The notes under the pieces: generated by a model | Database searches by the model: none | What the model saw: only the letters and a program-made list of their open reading frames with translations | Told to the model about the DNA's origin: nothing | Shown here: positions 1 to 6,101 of the stretch, in pieces | Layout: each line of letters begins with the position of its first letter | Position numbering within the stretch: the stretch's first letter is position 1 | NCBI GenBank assembly: GCA_009784825.1 | Contig: WQXO01000002.1 | Span: forward strand, 62,001 to 126,000 | DNA from: Oscillospiraceae bacterium | Lineage (GTDB): Bacteria; Bacillota; Clostridia; Oscillospirales; Ruminococcaceae | Direction of reading: 5' to 3' | DNA: 64,000 bases | Position numbers and translations under genes: made by a program

Positions 1-1
1 T

Positions 2-847
2 TACTGGTATGTAAACAATACCGGCTATCGTGAAAGCATATATGTTGACAAATTAACAGCCGAAGTATTTCTAAACTTAAACGGAAAGCTGACCCCCTTA
101 CCGTTTGACGAAGCAATGCAAGCAGCGTTTTTCATAAAAAGATTCAATCAAATGCCTCACTATACCCCGTTAGCCGCTTTCAATCATATTAACAATATTC
201 CCCTTGAGAACCTTATCAGAATATTCATAAGGGATTTTAATATCGAAGAAGCTGACTTTCAATACACTGAGGAACAGTTTGAAAAATTCATAAAAGCCGA
301 TACAGAAAGCGATATAGTGCAGGCATACGCAATCACCCCCGAAACAATCGAGAGCTTTATAAAAGAAAACTACAGCCCTGATTTCTCAATAAGCGGCTAT
401 AACCTGAGCAACCTCAACAATCATGAAGACTATTGGGGAAGAACAGGATTACCGGTGAATACAGGTTGCAGAGTTTTGTGGGATAATGAGAACGAAACAA
501 TAGCCGTTTTACTGACAAACGATGCAAGCGGAGCGACATACTACAACAGCTTAATAATAAAAATTGAACAATCCGATAATATATATCAAGCCGTCAGTGC
601 AGATTATCAATACGGCTACCATGGTTATTTCTACCTTGTGGGTTATTTCCTGCACACGATTGAAAAAACCGACGACGGAAAATTCATAATCATATCAAAA
701 CAATTAATAAATATTAACGATATAGAATTCACCGAGGAAGAATTAGTCGATATAGGCTCATACAGAATCGGAAAAGAAATATTGACAGACGGCGAATTCG
801 TCACGAATTTCGGCTCAGAATACGCATATGAAATCGACGAAAATTAA
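2..847 (+). CDS. Hypothetical protein, 5' end cut by the window
   Basis: The reading frame is open from base 2, before the first ATG at 116, so this is the C-terminal 281 residues of a longer gene. I do not recognise a family. The visible part is rich in Asn, Glu, Ile and Tyr, has no clear membrane segment or cysteine motif, and ends Glu-Ile-Asp-Glu-Asn. The first part (FNQMPHYTPLAAFNHI) looks helical and the rest looks beta-rich, with many alternating hydrophobic stretches. It converges on the pdaA-like gene with only two bases between the stops and no hairpin there. That it is a gene is fairly sure from length and codon pattern; its function is unknown. Confidence 0.65.
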   Translation, partial: YWYVNNTGYRESIYVDKLTAEVFLNLNGKLTPLPFDEAMQAAFFIKRFNQMPHYTPLAAFNHINNIPLENLIRIFIRDFNIEEADFQYTEEQFEKFIKADTESDIVQAYAITPETIESFIKENYSPDFSISGYNLSNLNNHEDYWGRTGLPVNTGCRVLWDNENETIAVLLTNDASGATYYNSLIIKIEQSDNIYQAVSADYQYGYHGYFYLVGYFLHTIEKTDDGKFIIISKQLININDIEFTEEELVDIGSYRIGKEILTDGEFVTNFGSEYAYEIDEN

Positions 848-849
848 CC

Positions 850-1824
850 CTACAACAACCCCAGCTTATACCCCTCGCTGTGCCAGTAGTCTATCAGATG
901 AGGTAAAACCTCGGCATTAGTCGCCGACACTGCATGAAGCAGGAATATCGCACCCGGGTGAGAATTATTAGTCAGCTTCTTCAACGCCACAGCGGGATTT
1001 GGCTGATTATTCACGTCCCAGTCAACATAGGCATAACTCCAGAAAACACTCCTATACCCCATTTCCTGTGCAATCCCTAAGCACCTCTCGGAAAACTCTC
1101 CCATCGGGAATCGTATAAGGTTCATCTCATACCCGAATGTTTCTTTCACATAATCGTGCAGCTTCCCTATCTCGTCACGTACCTGCTCAGCAGAACACCT
1201 CGGGAACGACGGGTGACTGTACGAATGGTTTCCCACGACATGACCCTCTCTAATCATTCGCTTTACTAATTCGGGCGAGGTTTTGCAATAGTCATAGGTC
1301 ACGAAGAACGTCGCAGAAACCCCTTTGCTCTTCAATGTATCTAAAATAACATCGGTATACCCATTCTCATACCCCTCATCGAACGTCAGATAAATCCTGT
1401 TATTGTTCTCCCCGATGAACACCGCACCTAATTCCCCATACTGTTCATTGGCATTAACCGCATCAACGGGACGTCCGTTATCGTCGGTCGCCGAACCCAA
1501 CCCCCAACCTATTGACAGTTGAGAATTTTGTAGGGGCGAACTGCGTTCGCCCGCCGAAAACGCCAAGTTATTATAATCGGCAGTCGGGGTATTTTCCCCA
1601 ACTGCCGCTGAATTATTATTTTCATTTTCCGAGGTTATGCCGCCCGGATTAACTTCTTCTTCAGTGGATGCGGTTGTTCCCGAGGTATTATTGTTGTGCG
1701 GCAATGTAGTAATCGATGTGTTATTGCCTTCTTCCTCATGCTTTGCGGGAACGTTGGGCTTACAGCTTGTTAAAATAACCGCACACCCGATAATTGCACA
1801 TATTAAAAGTAATCTTGATTTCAT
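850..1824 (-). CDS. PdaA-type polysaccharide deacetylase lipoprotein
   Basis: NodB-fold deacetylase of the carbohydrate esterase 4 type, closest by motif to PdaA, which removes N-acetyl from muramic acid to make the muramic delta-lactam of spore cortex. A signal peptide ends in a lipobox (Leu18-Thr-Ser-Cys21), so the mature protein should be a lipoprotein on the outer face of the membrane. A Thr/Asn/Glu-rich linker covers about residues 25-130. The catalytic domain runs from about 143 to the end, with TFDEGYENGYT (Asp149) and the metal histidines H200 and H204 in GNHSYSHPS, followed by RFPMGEFSE and LLHAVSATNAE, all PdaA-like. An AAGGA ribosome site precedes the ATG. A palindromic element lies in frame in the linker (residues 91-99). 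The family call is strong; a role in cortex is inference. Confidence 0.88.
   Translation of the reverse strand: MKSRLLLICAIIGCAVILTSCKPNVPAKHEEEGNNTSITTLPHNNNTSGTTASTEEEVNPGGITSENENNNSAAVGENTPTADYNNLAFSAGERSSPLQNSQLSIGWGLGSATDDNGRPVDAVNANEQYGELGAVFIGENNNRIYLTFDEGYENGYTDVILDTLKSKGVSATFFVTYDYCKTSPELVKRMIREGHVVGNHSYSHPSFPRCSAEQVRDEIGKLHDYVKETFGYEMNLIRFPMGEFSERCLGIAQEMGYRSVFWSYAYVDWDVNNQPNPAVALKKLTNNSHPGAIFLLHAVSATNAEVLPHLIDYWHSEGYKLGLL
1530..1554 (-). repeat. In-frame palindromic element inside the pdaA-like gene
   Basis: A 25-base element beginning GTAGGGGCGAA and ending TTCGCCCGC (plus-strand order), able to fold on itself. It encodes AGERSSPLQ (residues 91-99) in the linker of the lipoprotein. 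It matches the intergenic element at 37636-37660 (opposite orientation) at 24 of 25 bases, the difference being in the loop. The long variant at 27084-27133 has the same ends. Confidence 0.85.
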
Positions 1825-1928
1825 TATATTGTTTCCTTTCGCTAATTAACGACGGACTGAAAAAGCCCGTTGCAATTATTTTAACTAAAAAGAAAACATA
1901 TATACTTATGAAAATCATGGAAAAAACG

Positions 1929-2177
1929 CTATTCAGCCAAATAGCTTTTCACCAACATCTGCAAAAGCTCATCACGGTCAATGTGTCTGATAAGGCTTCT
2001 CGCATTGTTGTAAGTAGTGATATACGTCGGGTCCTCCGAGAGAATATATCCCACAAGCTGATTAATCGGATTATACCCTTTTTCCCGAAGTGCTTCATAC
2101 ACGGTAACAAGGATTTCCTTCATCTCATTTTCCCGCTCTCGCTGAACCGAACTGAAAGCAATTGTTTTATCAATCAT
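1929..2177 (-). CDS. ireB: IreB family regulatory phosphoprotein (DUF965/UPF0297)
   Basis: Small cytosolic protein of 82 residues, close to the usual 85-90. IreB of enterococci is phosphorylated on N-terminal threonines by the PASTA kinase IreK and modulates cephalosporin resistance. The signature is clear: [17 protein letters not shown], then [11 protein letters not shown], then a helical tail [13 protein letters not shown]. Thr5 in the N-terminal tail is the candidate phosphosite by position. A consensus-like promoter reading into it lies at 2212-2240, and an AAAGGCGGTG ribosome site precedes the ATG. In many Firmicutes ireB sits next to alaS and ruvX (yrrK); here it stands alone between the deacetylase and a divergent acidic protein. 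The family call is strong; the role in this organism is inferred. Confidence 0.92.
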   Translation of the reverse strand: MIDKTIAFSSVQRERENEMKEILVTVYEALREKGYNPINQLVGYILSEDPTYITTYNNARSLIRHIDRDELLQMLVKSYLAE

Positions 2178-2211
2178 GGGTCTGCACCGCCTTTACAATT
2201 TATTCTTTGTT

Positions 2212-2240
2212 ATTATACACTAAAAAAATAAATTTTTCAA
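2212..2240 (-). promoter_or_regulatory. Sigma-A type promoter for ireB
   Basis: On the minus strand, TTGAAA (2235-2240), a 17-base spacer, then TATAAT (2212-2217), 35 bases before the ATG of ireB. The spacer is nearly all A and T. Confidence 0.75.
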
Positions 2241-2336
2241 GTCTTTTTTATATATTTTTTTATTTTCTTATAAAAATCGCTTATTTTTAAGCAATTCATT
2301 CAAAATATCACTGCATTATTTATAAATTTTTACCTA

Positions 2337-2365
2337 TTGAATTATTAATAAATTAATGTTATAAT
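2337..2365 (+). promoter_or_regulatory. Sigma-A type promoter for the DivIVA-like gene
   Basis: TTGAAT (2337-2342), a 17-base spacer, TATAAT (2360-2365). It lies in a very AT-rich stretch, 40 bases before a start that has a strong AAAGGAGG ribosome site at 2391-2398. It is divergent to the ireB promoter. Confidence 0.72.
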
Positions 2366-2405
2366 AATTATTAATTGTTTATTTTTTATAAAAGGAGGCT
2401 TTCAA

Positions 2406-3845
2406 ATGGCTGAAAAACAAAAGCAACCCCAACCCTCACAACAGGGCGGTGTATTCAAAACTGTTCCTATGGGCTTCGACAAGAGGGAAGTCAACCTTTA
2501 CATAAAAAATCTGATTAAAGAAAAAGAAGATGAGCTGCAAACATACATCACCAACAATAAGCTTTCGGGGAGCGGCTCTGCACCCTCAGGCGGTGACGGT
2601 GAATCGGCAAAAATAATCGAATCATTAAATAAAGAGCTTGAGGCTGAACGTAAAAAATCGGCAAAGCTTCAATCTGATTTAACCAATCTTGAAAAAGCCA
2701 ATGCGGCAGGCGGAAAAGCACCTGTACAAACCGTGGTATCTTCCGGCGACCCCGAAGCGTTCAAGGCTGTGTTAGAGCAGTTAAGGGACGGGAAAACCAA
2801 GGCAGACAATAACTATTTCGCATTAGCGGCATTTTTCAGTGAAGCGATTACCTCCCTTGAGGACGGGTTGGCTTCCTTTAAAGCATCTGCAGCCACCGCA
2901 AAGTCAACAATTACAATTGACAAGCCGGCAGAGCAGAAAGCGTCAAAGCCCGCCGCTCCTGCCGTTTCGAGTGAGTTTGACGAGTTTGCCGATTTCGCAA
3001 TTGACGCACCCGAACCAACTCCTGCACCTGCACCGGCAGCTGCCTCCGAACCCGCAGTCAGCGATTTGGACGATTTTGCAGACTTCACGATTGACAGTTC
3101 AGATTTAGGTGTTTCCGGCTCTGCCGACACAACAAGCGATGAATTAAGCGAATTTGCTGACTTCGCATTCGACGGGGACGATTCTGACGATTCCGACATG
3201 AGCAACGACTTAAGCGACTTCTCTGACTTCTCGCTTGACGAACCCGACCCTGCACCGAAACAAGAACCCCAACCCGAGCCTGTTCAAATGGTTCAACCCG
3301 TTAAAGAACCGGAAATTGAAATAGAGGATATTCAACTCGAGGTCTCCGACGCAAGCGACGACACTCCGCTCTTGAAGAAGGGCAATAAGGGCGAATTCTC
3401 CGAGGATTTCCAAGACTTCATGCTTAACTCTAATGACGAGACGGGCATTAAAGGCTCTAACCTTTCGGAAAATGATGTTGTTGTTAAACACGAAAAGGGC
3501 GGCGACCTTGATGAAAGTCTGTTTGAGATGATGCTTTCGCCTACTACAGGTGCTCTTTCAGTTTCTGAAAATGGCGAGGGTGGCTTCACACTATCCGGCT
3601 CGGAGAACGTCCCGGCTAATGATTACGTCGCCGAAAAACCCCCAACCCCCGCAGAAGACAATCATGACAATTTTGATGATTTCATGGCGGCAACCGATAA
3701 GGGGACACGTGCCGATGACAGCGGTGTTATCAAAATCACGCCCGAATCGCTCGACGCCGTCTGGAATTTCGACATGGACGAGGACAATGACGAGGACGAC
3801 GATATGTCCTCCGACCATATAGAAATATCGGATTTACTGTTGTAA
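2406..3845 (+). CDS. DivIVA-like N-terminus with acidic F-x-D-F repeat tail
   Basis: A cytosolic 479-residue protein. Residues 17-45 (FKTVPMGFDKREVNLYIKN) resemble the short membrane-curvature and septum-targeting segment at the N-terminus of DivIVA/GpsB proteins, and a charged, probably coiled-coil stretch follows (about 40-105). From about 185 to the end the chain is very acidic and carries repeated units of the form E-F-A-D-F-A-I-D near residues 189, 219, 245 and 268, with looser copies (DFQDFM, NFDDFM) later. It has no signal peptide or membrane segment. It is monocistronic, with its own promoter and a strong ribosome site, and is followed by the sigma factor gene in the same orientation. 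The DivIVA link is suggestive, not proven; it may be an adaptor or scaffold. Confidence 0.7.
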   Translation: MAEKQKQPQPSQQGGVFKTVPMGFDKREVNLYIKNLIKEKEDELQTYITNNKLSGSGSAPSGGDGESAKIIESLNKELEAERKKSAKLQSDLTNLEKANAAGGKAPVQTVVSSGDPEAFKAVLEQLRDGKTKADNNYFALAAFFSEAITSLEDGLASFKASAATAKSTITIDKPAEQKASKPAAPAVSSEFDEFADFAIDAPEPTPAPAPAAASEPAVSDLDDFADFTIDSSDLGVSGSADTTSDELSEFADFAFDGDDSDDSDMSNDLSDFSDFSLDEPDPAPKQEPQPEPVQMVQPVKEPEIEIEDIQLEVSDASDDTPLLKKGNKGEFSEDFQDFMLNSNDETGIKGSNLSENDVVVKHEKGGDLDESLFEMMLSPTTGALSVSENGEGGFTLSGSENVPANDYVAEKPPTPAEDNHDNFDDFMAATDKGTRADDSGVIKITPESLDAVWNFDMDEDNDEDDDMSSDHIEISDLLL

Positions 3846-3975
3846 GGGATATTTTCCCCAAGCTCGGTAAAAATATATTCATCGACATAATTGTGCATTT
3901 TCACCATTTTTTAATAATGCAAAAAACTTAATTATGCAATATATTTAGAAAATTAATAATTTTACATTAATTTTA

Positions 3976-4004
3976 TTGACATTATATACGCATAATGTTA
4001 CAAT
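3976..4004 (+). promoter_or_regulatory. Sigma-A type promoter for the sigma factor gene
   Basis: TTGACA (3976-3981), a 17-base spacer, TACAAT (3999-4004). The TTG of the -35 box is also the first possible start codon of the longest open frame, which therefore cannot be the translation start. Transcription should begin near 4011, leaving a leader of about 25 bases before the TTG start. Confidence 0.78.
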
Positions 4005-4035
4005 TTCTTTAAAAAGAATTGGCAGGTGGATATTG

Positions 4036-4560
4036 TTGGTAGTATCAGACGAGGTTGCTTTGATTTCTCAATACATGCCGATTGTCAAAATCATCGCCAA
4101 CAAGATTAAGCAAAAATCATCAGACACGGTTGATACTGATGACCTTGTTTCCGAGGGAATTTTAGGATTGCTCTCCGCCATAAGAACCTATAACGAGGAA
4201 AAAGGTTCGTTTCAGGCATACGCTAATGCCTGCATAACCAACAAAATCAGGACTGCTGCGTTCGGCAGGAAAAACAGCCGCTTATCATCGAATGAAGAAT
4301 TTGATGTTACACAAACCCCGGACAAGCTGTTAACCGAGGAATTTATAATCGAAAAAGAGAGTGAAAGCGAAATAGCGGTGTGGCTTTCCGAAACCCTGTC
4401 AGAAACCGAGCTAAGGGTGTTTACTCTATATTTAAACTCCTACAGCTACACAGCGATTGCCGAAAAACTCTCAATCAGCGTCAAATCGGTAGACAATGCA
4501 TTATCCCGTGCGAGGGGCAAGCTTAGGAGCAAGCTCAGCAGTATGCTCAGTATGTCATGA
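4036..4560 (+). CDS. RNA polymerase sigma-70 family factor, SigH-like
   Basis: Directs RNA polymerase to a subset of promoters. Region 2 is clear (DTDDLVSEGILGLLSAIRTY, then FQAYANACITNKI) and region 4 is clear (LSETELRVFTLYLNSYSYTAIAEKL followed by KSVDNALSRARGKL), with a short linker and no region 1 or 3. The spacing and the KSVDNALSRARGKL helix are closest to the stationary-phase and sporulation factor SigH (Spo0H). I place the start at TTG 4036 (175 residues), six bases after AGGTGG at 4024-4029; TTG 4033 is the alternative. No anti-sigma factor is adjacent. The family is sure; the SigH identity is probable only. Confidence 0.85.
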   Translation: MVVSDEVALISQYMPIVKIIANKIKQKSSDTVDTDDLVSEGILGLLSAIRTYNEEKGSFQAYANACITNKIRTAAFGRKNSRLSSNEEFDVTQTPDKLLTEEFIIEKESESEIAVWLSETLSETELRVFTLYLNSYSYTAIAEKLSISVKSVDNALSRARGKLRSKLSSMLSMS

Positions 4561-4640
4561 CTATAATTCGGTGCAAACCGGTTATATAGACCCGGAATGG
4601 AAATTTCGGTCGTTAAAAATCCAAAATGAGGTAAAAGCAA

Positions 4641-4916
4641 ATGTACGACGACAAGACCCTACAATGCAAAGACTGTGGAGCGGATTTCGTATTCACAGTA
4701 GGCGAACAGGAATTCTACGCTGAAAAAGGTTTCGTAAACGAGCCGCAACGCTGCAAAATCTGCCGCGACGCTAAGAAGAGTTCCATGAGAAACAGAGAAC
4801 CGTTCATCGCAACATGTGCGGAATGCGGCGGAGAAGCAAAACTTCCGTTCAAACCCCGTGACGAGAGACCGGTATACTGCAGTGAGTGTTTCGCCAACAA
4901 AAAAGAAAGCGTTTAA
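4641..4916 (+). CDS. Small double zinc-ribbon protein (CxxC-x17-CxxC type)
   Basis: A 91-residue cytosolic protein with two four-cysteine zinc sites: Cys9-x2-Cys12 paired with Cys38-x2-Cys41, and Cys59-x2-Cys62 followed after exactly 17 residues by Cys80-x2-Cys83. The second matches the CxxC-x17-CxxC domain family, the first the probable zinc-ribbon family with a conserved FYxEKGF segment. Both domains recur together in Clostridia, and the function is not known to me. It follows the sigma factor gene by 80 bases and is followed by a good intrinsic terminator, so the two may be co-transcribed. Confidence 0.85.
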   Translation: MYDDKTLQCKDCGADFVFTVGEQEFYAEKGFVNEPQRCKICRDAKKSSMRNREPFIATCAECGGEAKLPFKPRDERPVYCSECFANKKESV

Positions 4917-4940
4917 TCCCCGTAAATCCCGCAAAGCGGG

Positions 4941-4964
4941 GCTTGCCGCCGGCGATGTCGTCGG
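4941..4964. repeat. Degenerate palindrome resembling the GCTTGCCCGAC element
   Basis: Starts GCTTGCCGCC and ends GTCGTCGG, with a CCG...CGG self-complementary structure. It looks like a diverged relative of the elements inside the genes at 25040-25060 and 60780-60800. A second small hairpin (CCCGCAAAGCGGG) lies just before it at 4928-4940. Confidence 0.4.
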
Positions 4965-4993
4965 TTAACGATAAAGCGTATTTCAAAAATTCA

Positions 4994-5031
4994 CGCCCCT
5001 TCGTGTGTTCACAAAAGGGGCGAATTTTTTT
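4994..5031 (+). terminator. Intrinsic terminator after the zinc-ribbon gene
   Basis: CGCCCCTT (4994-5001) pairs with AAGGGGCG (5015-5022) over a 13-base loop, followed by a run of seven T (5025-5031). The orientation suits the sigma factor and zinc-ribbon transcript. Confidence 0.8.
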
Positions 5032-5035
5032 GCTT

Positions 5036-5063
5036 ACGGGACGACAGGGTCGTCGTCCCCTAC
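5036..5063 (-). repeat. 28-base palindromic element, intergenic copy
   Basis: Read on the minus strand it begins GTAGGGGACG, has an 11-base centre, and ends GTCCCGT. Two other 28-base copies with the same ends are at 5550-5577 (inside rsmE) and 37688-37715 (intergenic). The centres differ. Confidence 0.75.
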
Positions 5064-5070
5064 ATTATTA

Positions 5071-5271
5071 TTATTCTTCCTCGGAAACGATTACATCTGT
5101 TTCCTCATCACCAAAAAAATGCTCGAATTCCTCATCATCAACGGCAATGTCGAAATCATCGAAATCAATTTCGTTCCCGGACAGTTTTTTCCTTATAAGC
5201 AAGGCGGCAACCACTGCACCCGCAACCAACGCCACAATTGCGATTATTAAAACTCCCAATCCTTTATTCAT
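5071..5271 (-). CDS. Small single-pass membrane protein with acidic tail
   Basis: About 66 residues. A hydrophobic helix near the N-terminus (GVLIIAIVALVAGAVVAALL) is followed by the basic stop RKK and a strongly acidic tail (DFDDFDIAVDDEEFEHFFGDEE). The tail should be cytosolic by the positive-inside rule. I chose ATG 5271 because AAGGAAGG lies eight bases before it; an upstream in-frame ATG at 5292 lies on the 5' side of that site. Its own promoter is at 5319-5347. The DFDDFD tail recalls the acidic F-x-D-F units of the protein at 2406-3845, which may be coincidence. I do not recognise a family. Confidence 0.7.
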   Translation of the reverse strand: MNKGLGVLIIAIVALVAGAVVAALLIRKKLSGNEIDFDDFDIAVDDEEFEHFFGDEETDVIVSEEE

Positions 5272-5318
5272 GTTGAAAACCTTCCTTTTCATTTATTGAT
5301 TACCAAAATCTGTATATT

Positions 5319-5347
5319 ATTATATAATATTTACTTTTATTTTTCAA
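5319..5347 (-). promoter_or_regulatory. Sigma-A type promoter for the small membrane protein
   Basis: Minus strand: TTGAAA (5342-5347), a 17-base spacer, TATAAT (5319-5324), about 50 bases before the ATG at 5271. Confidence 0.7.
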
Positions 5348-5384
5348 TAGTTATACTTAAAAAGTAGCAAATTCACCAAAATTA

Positions 5385-6101
5385 TTACATGTTTCCTGTT
5401 AAATTCATCAATAGAGAAAGTGCAACAATCGGAGCTGTTTCCACCCTTAAAATTCGCTTGCCGAGTGTGGCAGTCACAATTCCATGAGAATTCGCAAGCT
5501 CGATTTCCTCCTCGGTGAATCCGCCCTCCGAACCGATGAACATTCCAATGTAGGGGACGATGCCCACATAGTCCCGCTTTGGCAAAATTTCGTTTAATCG
5601 TTCACCGCCGCATTCGTAGAATATTATACCCAATGTATCATTGTTCAATTCCTTAACTGCTTCATCGAATTTCCTAACCTCGCTGACCCTCGGAACAATT
5701 CCCCTCCCGCATTGCTTCGCCGCCTCATAAGCGATTTTGTTCCATCTGGTTATCTTATCAGAACGAGCAATAACCCGCCTTGATATTACAGGAACAATCT
5801 CAACTACGCCAAGCTCCACCGCTTTTTGAACAATCATGTCCATTTTATCCGACTTCGGCAAGCACTGGAACAATCGAATATGAATACTCGGCTCTGTTTC
5901 ATTTTTAACAGTTTCGATGATTTTAATGTTTTCGCCGAATTCGCAAATATAATCCGTACCTTTCCCGTCGCAGATTATTAACTTATCGCCCTGCTTCATT
6001 CTGAGAACCGACTTAGCATGGTGCAAGTCCGTTTCTGATAAATTTATATCATTTGAAAAAAACCTCGGGTATCTCCAACGCTCAATTATATCCATATTCA
6101 T
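5385..6101 (-). CDS. rsmE: 16S rRNA m3U1498 methyltransferase RsmE
   Basis: SPOUT-fold methyltransferase that methylates N3 of U1498 in 16S rRNA. An N-terminal PUA-like part (RYPRFF, LHHAKSVLRMKQGD) is followed by the knot-forming C-terminal part with KAVELGV, MFIGSEGGFTEEEI and LGKRILRVETAP, all diagnostic. The longest frame adds 34 residues upstream inside recG; I choose ATG 6101 (AAGGAC ribosome site a few bases before), giving a 20-base overlap with the 3' end of recG, with ATG 6095 as alternative. The segment just before the SAM-binding loop carries an extra RDYVGIVPY, which is exactly the sequence of a palindromic element. Last gene of the run from the 12741-12769 promoter. Confidence 0.93.
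   Translation of the reverse strand: MNMDIIERWRYPRFFSNDINLSETDLHHAKSVLRMKQGDKLIICDGKGTDYICEFGENIKIIETVKNETEPSIHIRLFQCLPKSDKMDMIVQKAVELGVVEIVPVISRRVIARSDKITRWNKIAYEAAKQCGRGIVPRVSEVRKFDEAVKELNNDTLGIIFYECGGERLNEILPKRDYVGIVPYIGMFIGSEGGFTEEEIELANSHGIVTATLGKRILRVETAPIVALSLLMNLTGNM
5550..5577 (-). repeat. In-frame palindromic element inside rsmE
   Basis: Shares its ends (GTAGGGGACGA on the plus strand, GTCCCGC at the other end) and its 28-base length with the intergenic elements at 5036-5063 and 37688-37715. It encodes RDYVGIVPY, immediately before the MFIGSEGGF motif of RsmE. Confidence 0.65.

Noticed and set aside
1794-2231. Plus-strand frame over ireB
   Set aside because: Antisense to the strongly recognised IreB protein and its promoter; composition is not protein-like.
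3976-4032. N-terminal extension of the sigma factor in the longest open frame
   Set aside because: Its start codon is the -35 box of the promoter, and the ribosome site lies downstream of it.
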